From the NCBI GenBank assembly GCA_029983575.1, contig JASBZE010000018.1, positions 1 to 24,006 of the forward strand: DNA of 24,006 nt, written 5' to 3'. Position numbers and translations under genes: made by a program. Under the pieces are notes generated by a model. It made no database searches. It worked only from the letters and a program-made list of their open reading frames with translations, and was not told the origin of the DNA. Below are positions 15,107 through 22,663 of this stretch, piece after piece. Positions within the stretch are counted from its first letter, which is position 1; each line of letters begins with the position of its first letter. The DNA comes from Peptostreptococcaceae bacterium. GTDB lineage: Bacteria; Bacillota; Clostridia; Peptostreptococcales; Peptostreptococcaceae.

Positions 15107-15541
15107 ACGAGCCGCAAATATTCCTATCAATATTCCCATTATCGCGCCTACTATTACCTGTTTAGGAGTATGCCCAACTAATTCCTTTAGCTTTTTTTGT
15201 TCGATTTGCTTCTTATTTTGAAGGTCTAACACGATTTGATTTAGTATTGCCGCCTGTCTTCCAACAGCAAGTCTAACACCCGCGGCATCGTACATTATTA
15301 TAAGTGCAAAAACCAAGGTCGCCGCAAATATATCTGAATCAAATCCATTTTTTATACCTACCATGGTCGCTAGGCAGGTTACAAACGAGCTGTGAGAACT
15401 GGGCATTCCACCAGAGCTGACAGCCCTCCTAAAATCTATTCTCTTATCCCCCGAGGTGAATATTTTTATCGCCTGTGCGAGGATGCATGAAAGAATACTG
15501 AACCAAAGTACCTTATTCATGCCTATTTGTTCAAAAAACAT
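15104..15541 (-). CDS. Divergent PAP2 family membrane protein (YuiD-like)
   Basis: The 145-residue integral membrane protein has about four hydrophobic segments. The signature GGMPSSHSS at 44-52 and DAAGVRLAVGRQA at 85-97 place it in the divergent PAP2 (DUF212) family, distantly related to acid phosphatases and vanadium haloperoxidases. Its substrate is not established; an undecaprenyl- or isoprenoid-phosphate role would fit the neighbouring prenyl diphosphate synthase but is only contextual. AGGAGG lies 4 bases before the ATG, and just 8 bases separate it from the stop of the prenyltransferase gene, so the two are cotranscribed. Confidence 0.9.
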   Translation of the reverse strand: MFFEQIGMNKVLWFSILSCILAQAIKIFTSGDKRIDFRRAVSSGGMPSSHSSFVTCLATMVGIKNGFDSDIFAATLVFALIIMYDAAGVRLAVGRQAAILNQIVLDLQNKKQIEQKKLKELVGHTPKQVIVGAIMGILIGIFAAR

Positions 15542-15549
15542 AACCCCTC

Positions 15550-16494
15550 CTAATGATCCCTAGAAACTATATAGTCTGCTAGATCTATCAAAAAACTTCC
15601 GTCAATATCTAAGTCTAGGATTGCTTTTTTAGCCTTTTCGACTAATTCTCTCGCTATTTTTACGCTCTCTTGCATTCCGAGTAGAGATGGATAAGTTGCC
15701 TTTTCATTGGCTATATCAGAACCTATTTTTTTGCCAAGTTTCTTTTCATCCCCGATAATGTCTAGTATGTCGTCCTCTATTTGAAAAGCGAGTCCTATAG
15801 ATAGGGCATAATCCTTGACTTTTTTAATATCTTCTTCTCCAGCTCCACCGAGATAAGCTCCCGCCAAACATGAACCTACTATCATAGCAGCAGTCTTGTA
15901 GTTATGTATGAAGTTTAGCTTATCAATGTCGATTTTTTTGCCTTCCGATTCGACATCTACGACCTGACCGCCTATCATTCCATATATTCCAGCTCCCGAA
16001 CTTATCGCATGAGCTGCCTTTATCTTTTTAATATCTCCGTCTAGACAAGAGTTTAGCATTATCTCGTGGGCGTGGTTTAGTAGTCCATCTCCCGCCAAAA
16101 TCGCCATCGCTTCTCCAAATACCTTGTGATTTGTAGGTCGTGAACGCCTTAAATCGTCATTGTCTAGTGCAGGCAAATCGTCGTGAATCAATGAATATGT
16201 GTGGATCATCTCTATCGCAGCACAAAAAGGTGCCACGTCCAGTGATTTTCCAAATACCCTAGAGAATTCGTACACTAAAACCGGTCTCAACCTCTTGCCA
16301 CCAGCATCTAGGCTGTAGTTCATCGCTTCAAAAAGAGTTTTTTGGTAGCCCTCCTCTTTTGGCATAAAACTTTTTATATATTCTGTAACTATATTAGTTC
16401 TTTTTTTAAGCTCATCTTTAAAGTTTGTCTTAATATCGTCATTGTTGTCTTTTATTTCTTTGTCGATTTTACTATTACTCAATGCTCTCACCAT
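15550..16494 (-). CDS. ispA: Short-chain polyprenyl (geranyl/farnesyl) diphosphate synthase
   Basis: The product, 314 residues from this start, condenses isopentenyl diphosphate with allylic diphosphates in the cytoplasm. GGKRLRP is at 65-71, the first aspartate-rich motif DDLPALDND at 105-113, and the second, EDDILDIIGD, about two-thirds along; spacing and length fit farnesyl/geranylgeranyl synthases of the IspA group. The homologous core starts only near residue 25. The start is uncertain: the frame is open to 16542 and candidate starts at 16494 (ATG), 16491 (GTG) and 16482 (TTG) all overlap the end of xseB, with AAGGA or GGTGA nearby. The overlap implies translational coupling to xseB. Exact chain length of the product cannot be told. 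Confidence 0.9.
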   Translation of the reverse strand: MVRALSNSKIDKEIKDNNDDIKTNFKDELKKRTNIVTEYIKSFMPKEEGYQKTLFEAMNYSLDAGGKRLRPVLVYEFSRVFGKSLDVAPFCAAIEMIHTYSLIHDDLPALDNDDLRRSRPTNHKVFGEAMAILAGDGLLNHAHEIMLNSCLDGDIKKIKAAHAISSGAGIYGMIGGQVVDVESEGKKIDIDKLNFIHNYKTAAMIVGSCLAGAYLGGAGEEDIKKVKDYALSIGLAFQIEDDILDIIGDEKKLGKKIGSDIANEKATYPSLLGMQESVKIARELVEKAKKAILDLDIDGSFLIDLADYIVSRDH

Positions 16495-16735
16495 CCTTTG
16501 CTGATGAATCTTCCGTCTCGATGTCAAAGTCGACCTCTCCATCGGCGCTTATCTTTGTTATCTTAAGCTGAGCCTCCTCTAGTAGGGCGTTACACTTTCT
16601 GTATAGCTCAATTCCCCTCTGATATAGCTCAAGTGATTCATCAAGCCCTGGGCTTTCATTCTCAAGCTTGCCTAGAATATTTACAAGCTCGTTGTAAGTA
16701 TCTTCATAGCTAATTTTTTCTAAGTTTTCCGCCAT
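16475..16735 (-). CDS. xseB: Exodeoxyribonuclease VII small subunit
   Basis: The 86-residue protein matches the small helical subunit of exonuclease VII: ISYEDTYNELVNILGKLE at 8-25, ESPGLDESLELYQRGIELYRKCNALLEEAQLKI at 27-59, then a non-conserved acidic tail. It binds the XseA large subunit in a multi-subunit single-strand exonuclease. AGAGAGGT precedes the ATG. Its start overlaps xseA by 26 bases and its end overlaps the ispA-type gene, giving a tightly packed xseA-xseB-ispA operon. Confidence 0.95.
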   Translation of the reverse strand: MAENLEKISYEDTYNELVNILGKLENESPGLDESLELYQRGIELYRKCNALLEEAQLKITKISADGEVDFDIETEDSSAKDGESIE

Positions 16736-18005
16736 CGATTGACCTCTCTTTCACATCAAGTACCTTCATATTTAGCCGTCCGTCTTTCATATCGACAGTT
16801 AGCTCATCGTCAATATCAACATCTAGGACAGATTTTACAAGTCTTCCATCTTTTTCAACTATACCAAATCCCCTGTCCAAGGTAGAAAGAGGATTTAAAG
16901 CTCCTAGTTTCGAGCCGAGTTTTTCAAGCTCGTGTATCCTCTCTTTTATATTATTTTCCATAAGATAATCCAGTCTATCAAGTTTTTCGTTCAAATTCAG
17001 AGAATTTTCTCGAATTAGTTCCTTCATATACATTTCCATCTGATCAAATGTTCTATCTAACTCTAAGGAACTATCCCTCAATACATAATTTTCTATCCTG
17101 GAAATTATCTTTTCAAAAATCGTCCTCAGCCTTTCCTTGTTCACATCTGTAACTGAGTTTATAAAGCGGCTTAGTCTTTTATCTATATTTTTTAAATCCA
17201 TAAGTATCTCAACTAGTGAGGGCGTCGCTAATTCAGCGGCTGCAGATGGTGTAGGTGCCCTCATATCCGCCACAAAATCCGCTATAGTAAAGTCAGTTTC
17301 GTGGCCAACAGCTGAAATTACAGGTATTATTGAATCATAGATCTTATAGGCCAGTCTCTCATCGTTAAAACCATTTAACTCCTCAAAAGATCCTCCTCCA
17401 CGACCTATGATAATGGTATCGACATTATTATTTGCGTTGAAATATTCTATCCCGCTCATTATACCCTCTGCACAGCCCGGTCCTTGAACGAGTGACGGGT
17501 AGAGGATTATTTTTATCTTTGGATATCTTCTGGTTATCACGTTTATTATATCCCTTATGACAGCTCCAGTATCTGACGTCACTACACCTATGGCCTTTGG
17601 AAACTTCGGTATAGGCTTTTTATGTGCTGAGCTAAAAATTCCAAGTTTATCGAGTTTGATTTTAAGTTCGTTATACCTTCTATAGAGTTCTCCCTCACCT
17701 TCAAGCTCGACTTTTTTTATGTAGAGTTGGTAGGATCCATCCCTTTCAAACACAGATACCTCTCCTGTCGCGATTATTTTAGATCCCTCTTTGATACCAA
17801 GGCTCTTGTCAAAATATCTAGAAAAAATTACCGCTCTGATCTTCGAGTCGTCGTCTTTTAAACTCAGGTATACATGCCCGCTAGAATGTCTTTTGAAGTT
17901 TGATACCTCTCCTACCACCCTCACGTTTCCAAGGAGGGGATCATTGTCCATCTGTCGCCTGATATATGAATTTAATTCACTTACACTGATATTTTTTATC
18001 CTCAT
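16710..18005 (-). CDS. xseA: Exodeoxyribonuclease VII large subunit
   Basis: The 431-residue catalytic subunit degrades single-stranded DNA into oligonucleotides from both ends. An N-terminal OB fold (about 1-100, ISVSELNSYIRRQM, then GEVSNFKRHSSGHVYLSLKD) is followed by the catalytic domain with GVVTSDTGAVIRDI, GRGGGSFEELNGFNDE and AVGHETDFTIADFVADMRAPTPSAAAE segments, and a C-terminal coiled coil. TAGGGG precedes the ATG. It follows nusB by 16 bases and overlaps xseB, consistent with one transcript from nusB to the prenyltransferase. A folD gene, often found between nusB and xseA in Clostridia, is absent. Confidence 0.96.
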   Translation of the reverse strand: MRIKNISVSELNSYIRRQMDNDPLLGNVRVVGEVSNFKRHSSGHVYLSLKDDDSKIRAVIFSRYFDKSLGIKEGSKIIATGEVSVFERDGSYQLYIKKVELEGEGELYRRYNELKIKLDKLGIFSSAHKKPIPKFPKAIGVVTSDTGAVIRDIINVITRRYPKIKIILYPSLVQGPGCAEGIMSGIEYFNANNNVDTIIIGRGGGSFEELNGFNDERLAYKIYDSIIPVISAVGHETDFTIADFVADMRAPTPSAAAELATPSLVEILMDLKNIDKRLSRFINSVTDVNKERLRTIFEKIISRIENYVLRDSSLELDRTFDQMEMYMKELIRENSLNLNEKLDRLDYLMENNIKERIHELEKLGSKLGALNPLSTLDRGFGIVEKDGRLVKSVLDVDIDDELTVDMKDGRLNMKVLDVKERSIDGGKLRKN

Positions 18006-18021
18006 AATCCCCTACCTACTA

Positions 18022-18549
18022 TTAGTTACTCTTGTCGACTATACTTCCGAGAACCCCGTTAATAAAAGTCTTTGATTTTTCTCCTCCATAAGTAGCACCA
18101 AGTTTTACTGCCTCATTTATCGCTACTGCATCTGGAATTTCATCCATATACACCAATTCCGCTACTGCAACTCTCAAAATCGAAACATCTACATATGAAA
18201 TCCTATCAATAGTCCAATTTCTTAAATTTTTCTCTATCATCTCATCTATTTTTTCGATATTATCCTTAAGTGCATCGCATAATTTTAGGGCGTAATCTCT
18301 ATCGACATAATCATCTAATTTTTTGCCCGTCATCTCTACACTTTTTTCCTCAAGATAATCTATATTGTTTTCTACGTAAAAGTCTATCTCGTCAAATATG
18401 CTTTTTATTCTATCGTAAACCAAGGTCCTCTTATCAGTCTCAACCTCTTTTACCTCTTCCTCTGTCACTGAGTTAGATTGAAACATCAGCTTCATTATGA
18501 TTTCCCTGGTGATAATCCTTTTGGCGTGCATCTCGTGCATCTTGCTCAT
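18022..18549 (-). CDS. nusB: Transcription antitermination factor NusB
   Basis: The 175-residue all-helical protein binds boxA RNA with NusE (S10) and promotes antitermination of rRNA operons. Family features are the N-terminal RIITREIIMKLMFQ helix and the C-terminal block NWTIDRISYVDVSILRVAVAEL followed by PDAVAINEAVKLGATYGGEKSKTFINGVLGSI. It is longer than typical NusB (about 140) through an extended acidic segment around residues 27-70. AAAGGGTGAT precedes the ATG. Its position after the YqhY/Asp23 gene and before xseA is the common Firmicute order. Confidence 0.95.
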   Translation of the reverse strand: MSKMHEMHAKRIITREIIMKLMFQSNSVTEEEVKEVETDKRTLVYDRIKSIFDEIDFYVENNIDYLEEKSVEMTGKKLDDYVDRDYALKLCDALKDNIEKIDEMIEKNLRNWTIDRISYVDVSILRVAVAELVYMDEIPDAVAINEAVKLGATYGGEKSKTFINGVLGSIVDKSN

Positions 18550-18597
18550 CCAATCACCCTTTCTATTTTTCTGATTATCTTTTAATGCTCTTTTTTA

Positions 18598-18636
18598 TCC
18601 TAAATTTCAATCCTAAATTACAATCCTAAATTCCAA
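18598..18636. repeat. Three 13-bp tandem units upstream of nusB
   Basis: TCCTAAATTNCAA is repeated at 18598-18610, 18611-18623 and 18624-18636, with only the tenth base varying (T, A, C). The tract lies 49 bases upstream of the nusB start codon. The same TCCTAAATT core occurs once upstream of plsX (22425-22433). Confidence 0.85.
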
Positions 18637-18736
18637 TAACAAATAGAACACTTTTTTATTCTTTTTTTATTCTCTTTTTTTCGTTTGTTTTAAAATCCTC
18701 TCATTTTTCGGTTCTCTTTGTCAAAACGAAAAGCAC

Positions 18737-18829
18737 AAAAAAAGCTGACTCAAAAGCGACTTATCACTTCCTTGATGCCACCGACGACAAGCCAAAGAAA
18801 AGCCATTAGTTGGACTTTAGAGTCAGCCC
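18737..18829 (-). terminator. Structured RNA or long terminator after the Asp23 gene
   Basis: On the minus strand 18827-18815 and 18756-18744 form a 13-bp stem with one mismatch (GCTGACTC core), followed by seven T (18743-18737), the layout of an intrinsic terminator. The enclosed 58 bases are long for a terminator loop and contain a second helix, GGCUUGUC with GAUAAGUC (8 bp, two G-U pairs). It begins 6 bases after the Asp23 gene stop. The segment is GC-richer than its surroundings and could be an attenuator, a small RNA or a dispersed repeat. Confidence 0.65.
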
Positions 18830-18834
18830 TTAAT

Positions 18835-19176
18835 CTATCTTTTTTGATCTTCTTTATCTTTTTTAAGGCTAATGCCCTGAACGTGTACATTTACGGTAGA
18901 CACTACCAATCCTGTCATAGTCTCTATTGTGTTGATCACATTCTCTTGAATCTCTTCGCAAACCTTAGGTATGGAATTACCAAACCTTACATTTACTACA
19001 ACGTCTACAATCACATTGTCCTCTTCTATAGTTACTTTGACGCCATTGTTTCCAAAAATCTTATCTGCAAACTTATTTGCCTTCTCCGCTCCATCAACTT
19101 CAAGAGCTGCTAGAGAGGCAATAGTCGAAACGACGTCGTTAGAAATTTTTACCTGTCCAAAATCTGTATTCTTCAT
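18835..19176 (-). CDS. Asp23/Gls24 family envelope stress protein (YqhY-like)
   Basis: The 113-residue protein has the Asp23 fold: FGQVKISNDVVSTIASLAALEVDGAE near the N-terminus, a VTIEEDNVIVDVVVNVRFGNSIPKVCEEIQENV central block and a VVSTVNVHVQGI end, then a charged tail. The gene next to nusB corresponds to B. subtilis yqhY, which has been linked to lipid (acetyl-CoA carboxylase) homeostasis; the exact role is unsettled. I start at 19176, since GGAGG lies 8 bases before that ATG, whereas the ATG four codons upstream (19188) has no such site. It has its own promoter and is followed by the structured hairpin at 18737-18829, which may limit read-through to nusB. Confidence 0.9.
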   Translation of the reverse strand: MKNTDFGQVKISNDVVSTIASLAALEVDGAEKANKFADKIFGNNGVKVTIEEDNVIVDVVVNVRFGNSIPKVCEEIQENVINTIETMTGLVVSTVNVHVQGISLKKDKEDQKR

Positions 19177-19225
19177 ATGTTCCTCCATATCTAAGGTGGC
19201 GCAAACTCATGTTACACCACGATTG

Positions 19226-19253
19226 TTTATATCAATATAATACCAAATCTCAA
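19226..19253 (-). promoter_or_regulatory. Promoter of the Asp23 family gene
   Basis: On the minus strand TTGAGA (19253-19248) and TATAAA (19231-19226) are 16 bases apart, about 50 bases upstream of the start codon. The likely leader contains GGTG/CACC complementary segments near the ribosome binding site. Confidence 0.55.
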
Positions 19254-19291
19254 TAATTTATACAACAGTTTCGACAATTATTATGTTGATA

Positions 19292-21268
19292 TTACTGTCC
19301 TTTTACTTTTATCCAACCCTTTCTATAGGCATATAAAAGTTCTTTTAGCTCATCTACCTCTTCTTGGAGCATCTTTCCTTCTTCTGTATCCTTTATCTGC
19401 TTTCTTTGAGTCTTATGTTCAACCAATACTGTAGTAGAAAGTATGTCCCTCTCATTTATAACGGCATCCTCAGCAGATGTAAAAGGTTCATGTGAAACGA
19501 GCTGAAGCGTCCTTGAGTTATATATGAGCGTGTATCCTGCGATTCCAGTCTTCCCTTGATAAGCTCTAGAGAATCCCCCGTCTATCGTAAGTATTTTACC
19601 GCCGGCCTTTATTGGACTCTCTCCACTTTTGCTCTTTACTGGAACGTGTCCATTAATTATATGACCCTCTTCAAAATCCAAGTCAAACTCATCGAATATA
19701 CTCTTACAAATATCCATGTCCTCTCTCAAGGTATAGTATGGATTCATATTTTCCTTGTGAGTTTTCTTGTCGCTTATAAAATACCTTTCAAAGGTTGTCA
19801 TATTATCCTTTCCAAAGAGGGATGAACACTTACCTGTCCACATATACCACATCATATCCATACCCCTGAGTTTTTCTGGATCCTGTCTGTTCTCTCCGGC
19901 AAAACCAACTCTCGCCATAGCTTCCATCCTATCCATCAGCCTTCTTCCAGAGTATTTCTCTCCGCCGATTTCCATTGACATTAGGCTTCCATCTCCATTT
20001 AGCGGCACACAACCGTGAATCAAAAGGTTTGAATTTGCCTTTAAATAGACGCTTCCCTTAGCAAATAAAAATTTTACGTGCTTTTGAAGCTTATCTGAAC
20101 CCCTAAATGAGTCTGCTAATCTATCAATCACTATCTCCTCTTCCTCAGTCAGTTTATATGGGTCTTTCGGATCTATTGTAGGAAAGTTTTTATCTAATAA
20201 CTCATATTCTACCCCATCTTTTTCAAAAACTCCCCTATCATAGTCTATGTGATTTAATACTAACCTGTGGTCCATTTCAAACTCTGGCCTTCTTTCAATT
20301 ATCTGACCCTCAAGTTTAAATTGTATGATACTTATCGCCTTGTGCATCTTAGCTATAAGGCTTATTTCAGTAGTCGGTACGTCTTCCGTTACCTTAGGCA
20401 TAAACTCATCACAAGGGTCGTCATGATAGTTGTGTAGGGCAAAGGTAGCTAGAGGAAGTAGGTTTATTCCGTAGATATCCTCGATTATATCCAAATTGGA
20501 GTATCTAGTAGATATCCTAACTGCATTTGCTATACAGGTCTTTTCCCCTGATGCTGCACCCATCCAAAGAATATCGTGATTTCCCCACTGTATGTCGACG
20601 CTGTGGTGATCTATCAACCTATCTAAAATTATGTCAGGCCTAGGACCCCTGTCATATATATCTCCGATGATGTGAAGTTTGTCGACGACTAGCTTTTGAA
20701 TTAGGTTTGAAACAGCAATTATAAATTCCTTAGCCCTACCCAAATCTATAATAGTCTCTACTATTGACTTGTAATATTCTTCCTTATGCTCGCTCTTTCT
20801 GTGTTCGTGCATCAATTCTTCGATAATATAAGAAAAATCCTCTGGCAGAAGTTTTCTGACCTTTGACCTGGTGTACTTAGATGAACAATATTTGCAAAGC
20901 TCAACTAGTCTATATATGCTAATCCTGTAGAAATCCTCCAAATCCTCTTCTTCTTTAGATATGAGTTCGAGTTTTCTCTCGGGATAATAAACCAAGGTCG
21001 CTAGCGTCTGTTTTTCGCTATCTCTCAAACTATTGTCAAAAAGCTCATTTATCTTTCTCTTTACAGCACCCGAACCATTTTTTAGAACGTGTAGAAACGG
21101 CTCGTGCTCTCCATGAATATCTGTAATAAAGTGCTCTGTTCCCTTTGGTAAATTTAAAATTGCCTCTAGGTTTATAATTTCAGTAGCTGCCTTTGAAACA
21201 GACGGATATTGTCTGGCTAAAATTTTTAGGTATTTCATTTTATCTTCAGAATGCTTAATCGAGTCCAT
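19292..21268 (-). CDS. fbp: Fructose-1,6-bisphosphatase, class III
   Basis: The 658-residue protein is the class III gluconeogenic phosphatase of Firmicutes, converting fructose 1,6-bisphosphate to fructose 6-phosphate in the cytoplasm. It has a metallophosphatase core: TDIHGEHEPF at 49-58, HIIGDIYDRGPRPD around residue 200 and WGNHDILWMG further on, with the His-containing GHVPVKSKSGESPIKAGGK and IDGGFSRAYQGKTGIAGYTLI near the C-terminus. Length matches the class (about 640-670). AGGGGGG lies a few bases before the ATG. It stands alone between plsX (upstream) and the Asp23 gene, separated from plsX by an AT-rich triplicated repeat. Confidence 0.96.
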   Translation of the reverse strand: MDSIKHSEDKMKYLKILARQYPSVSKAATEIINLEAILNLPKGTEHFITDIHGEHEPFLHVLKNGSGAVKRKINELFDNSLRDSEKQTLATLVYYPERKLELISKEEEDLEDFYRISIYRLVELCKYCSSKYTRSKVRKLLPEDFSYIIEELMHEHRKSEHKEEYYKSIVETIIDLGRAKEFIIAVSNLIQKLVVDKLHIIGDIYDRGPRPDIILDRLIDHHSVDIQWGNHDILWMGAASGEKTCIANAVRISTRYSNLDIIEDIYGINLLPLATFALHNYHDDPCDEFMPKVTEDVPTTEISLIAKMHKAISIIQFKLEGQIIERRPEFEMDHRLVLNHIDYDRGVFEKDGVEYELLDKNFPTIDPKDPYKLTEEEEIVIDRLADSFRGSDKLQKHVKFLFAKGSVYLKANSNLLIHGCVPLNGDGSLMSMEIGGEKYSGRRLMDRMEAMARVGFAGENRQDPEKLRGMDMMWYMWTGKCSSLFGKDNMTTFERYFISDKKTHKENMNPYYTLREDMDICKSIFDEFDLDFEEGHIINGHVPVKSKSGESPIKAGGKILTIDGGFSRAYQGKTGIAGYTLIYNSRTLQLVSHEPFTSAEDAVINERDILSTTVLVEHKTQRKQIKDTEEGKMLQEEVDELKELLYAYRKGWIKVKGQ

Positions 21269-21300
21269 AATAACCCCCCTGATCTAAGATATTTCATTTT

Positions 21301-21375
21301 TTTATATTCTCTGTTTTTTACTGTTTTTATATTCTCTGTTTTTTACTGTTTTTATATTCTCTATTTTTTACTGTT
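21301..21375. repeat. Three 25-bp tandem units between plsX and fbp
   Basis: A T-rich 25-base unit containing TATATTCTCTGTTTTTTACT is repeated three times with a constant 25-base period (marker base at 21304, 21329, 21354). The last unit has small changes. It fills most of the plsX-fbp gap. It may affect the fbp leader or promoter; no terminator hairpin is seen. Confidence 0.88.
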
Positions 21376-21392
21376 CGTATTATCTATTTATT

Positions 21393-22406
21393 CTACTCTG
21401 CATCTAACTCTTTTTCCTTTGCAATGGATTCTGTGATATGCTCTAGCACATCATTTTCAATAAAGAGTTTAGCCTGTCTGATGGCATTTTTTATTGCCTT
21501 TGCATCTGAGCTTCCGTGGGCTTTTATTACCCCGCCTTTTACTCCTAAAAGTGGAGCACCGCCGTATTCAGTATAATCAAACCTGCTTTTTAATCCGCTT
21601 AGACTATCTTTTATCAGCATTCCGCCGATCTTAGATTTAGTTGAGGACATTATACCCTCTTTAATAAGCTTCATAACAGTCATAGCTACTCCCTCACAAG
21701 TTTTCAAAATCACATTTCCCGTAAATCCATCGCAAACTATTACATCGGTAGTTCCATCTAGTACCTCCCTACCCTCTATATTTCCGGTAAAGTTAATGCT
21801 TTCTTCCGCTCTTAGTAACTTGTGGGATTCAACTGTTAGTGCATTTCCCTTCTCATCTTCAGCTCCATTGCTTATTAAGGCTACCCTTGGGTTACTCAAC
21901 CCCAGTACATCCCTTGAGTATATACTTCCCATCTTTCCGAACTGGAGTAGGTATTCTGGTCTACAATCTGAATTTGCTCCTCCATCAGATATTATAGTTA
22001 GTCCGCCGGTTCTATTAGGTATTCCAGGACAAAGACAAGGTCTTTTTACTCCAGGTATCCTACCTACCAATAGCGTACCCCCAGCGAGGAGAGCACCTGT
22101 ATTTCCGGCAGAAACAACAGCCTGAGCATCTCCGTTTTTTACAGCTTCAATAGCCTTGACCATTGAAGATTCTTTTTTTCTCTTTATAGCCTTTACTGGT
22201 TTGTCTTCATTTGTAATCACATCTTGAGCATCTATTATCTCTATTTTACTTCTGTCAAAATCATATCCTTCAAGCTCTTTTTCTATCGTTTCCCTAGGCC
22301 CAGCTAGAACTAGGTTTACCCCGTATTCTTTAACAGCTTGAACACATCCATCTATTACAACCTTAGGCGCATTATCGCCGCCCATTGCATCAATACTTAT
22401 CTTCAT
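21393..22406 (-). CDS. plsX: Phosphate acyltransferase
   Basis: The 337-residue peripheral membrane enzyme makes acyl-phosphate from acyl-ACP, the first step of phospholipid synthesis with PlsY and PlsC. The N-terminal MKISIDAMGGDNAP is diagnostic, as are VSAGNTGALLAGG and the VCDGFTGNVILKTCEG and GAPLLGVKGGVIKAHGSSDAKAI stretches. Length fits the family. AGAGGTG precedes the ATG. The usual neighbours (rpmF, acpP, fab genes, rnc) are not adjacent: fbp follows and an antiporter gene with a strong terminator precedes it. A perfect 11-base palindrome CCTAAATTAGG (22426-22436) lies 10-15 bases upstream of the ribosome binding site and might be an operator. Confidence 0.96.
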   Translation of the reverse strand: MKISIDAMGGDNAPKVVIDGCVQAVKEYGVNLVLAGPRETIEKELEGYDFDRSKIEIIDAQDVITNEDKPVKAIKRKKESSMVKAIEAVKNGDAQAVVSAGNTGALLAGGTLLVGRIPGVKRPCLCPGIPNRTGGLTIISDGGANSDCRPEYLLQFGKMGSIYSRDVLGLSNPRVALISNGAEDEKGNALTVESHKLLRAEESINFTGNIEGREVLDGTTDVIVCDGFTGNVILKTCEGVAMTVMKLIKEGIMSSTKSKIGGMLIKDSLSGLKSRFDYTEYGGAPLLGVKGGVIKAHGSSDAKAIKNAIRQAKLFIENDVLEHITESIAKEKELDAE

Positions 22407-22425
22407 AATTCACCTCTTTAAAAAT

Positions 22426-22436
22426 CCTAAATTAGG
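22426..22436. promoter_or_regulatory. Palindrome upstream of plsX
   Basis: CCTAAATTAGG is a perfect odd-length palindrome just upstream of the plsX ribosome binding site. Lipid genes in Firmicutes are often repressed through palindromic operators (FapR or FabT), but this sequence is not a clear match to either consensus, so function is speculative. Confidence 0.3.
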
Positions 22437-22464
22437 TATTTGATTCGGTTTTACATTTTAATTT

Positions 22465-22506
22465 AAAAAAAACCGCCTAGTTATATTATATCGTAAAACT
22501 AGGCGG
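22465..22506 (-). terminator. Strong intrinsic terminator of the antiporter gene
   Basis: On the minus strand a perfect 10-bp stem (CCGCCTAGTT at 22497-22506 complement, AACTAGGCGG at 22473-22482 complement) with a 14-base loop is followed by eight T (22472-22465). It lies about 160 bases past the antiporter stop, isolating plsX from upstream transcription. Confidence 0.92.
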
Positions 22507-22663
22507 ATTGTGTATATTTCCTAAATATTAACTTGTCTATACAAGTAATTTCTCAAATATTTTTAATAATTTTGTCATTCTTTAATTATTTGGTTAATTA
22601 TTTACAAGATTATCTAATCTTAATTGCTGGATTCTTTAATTATTTCTATTCGGGCTAAACCTA

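Noticed and set aside
18741..18812. Short plus-strand peptide frame inside the 18744-18827 hairpin
   Set aside because: It has no start codon or ribosome binding site, ends at a stop within the hairpin, and the inverted repeat structure explains the sequence better.
18718..19113. Plus-strand open frame over the hairpin and the Asp23 gene
   Set aside because: It overlaps the Asp23 gene on the opposite strand almost fully, and its composition is that of an antisense shadow.
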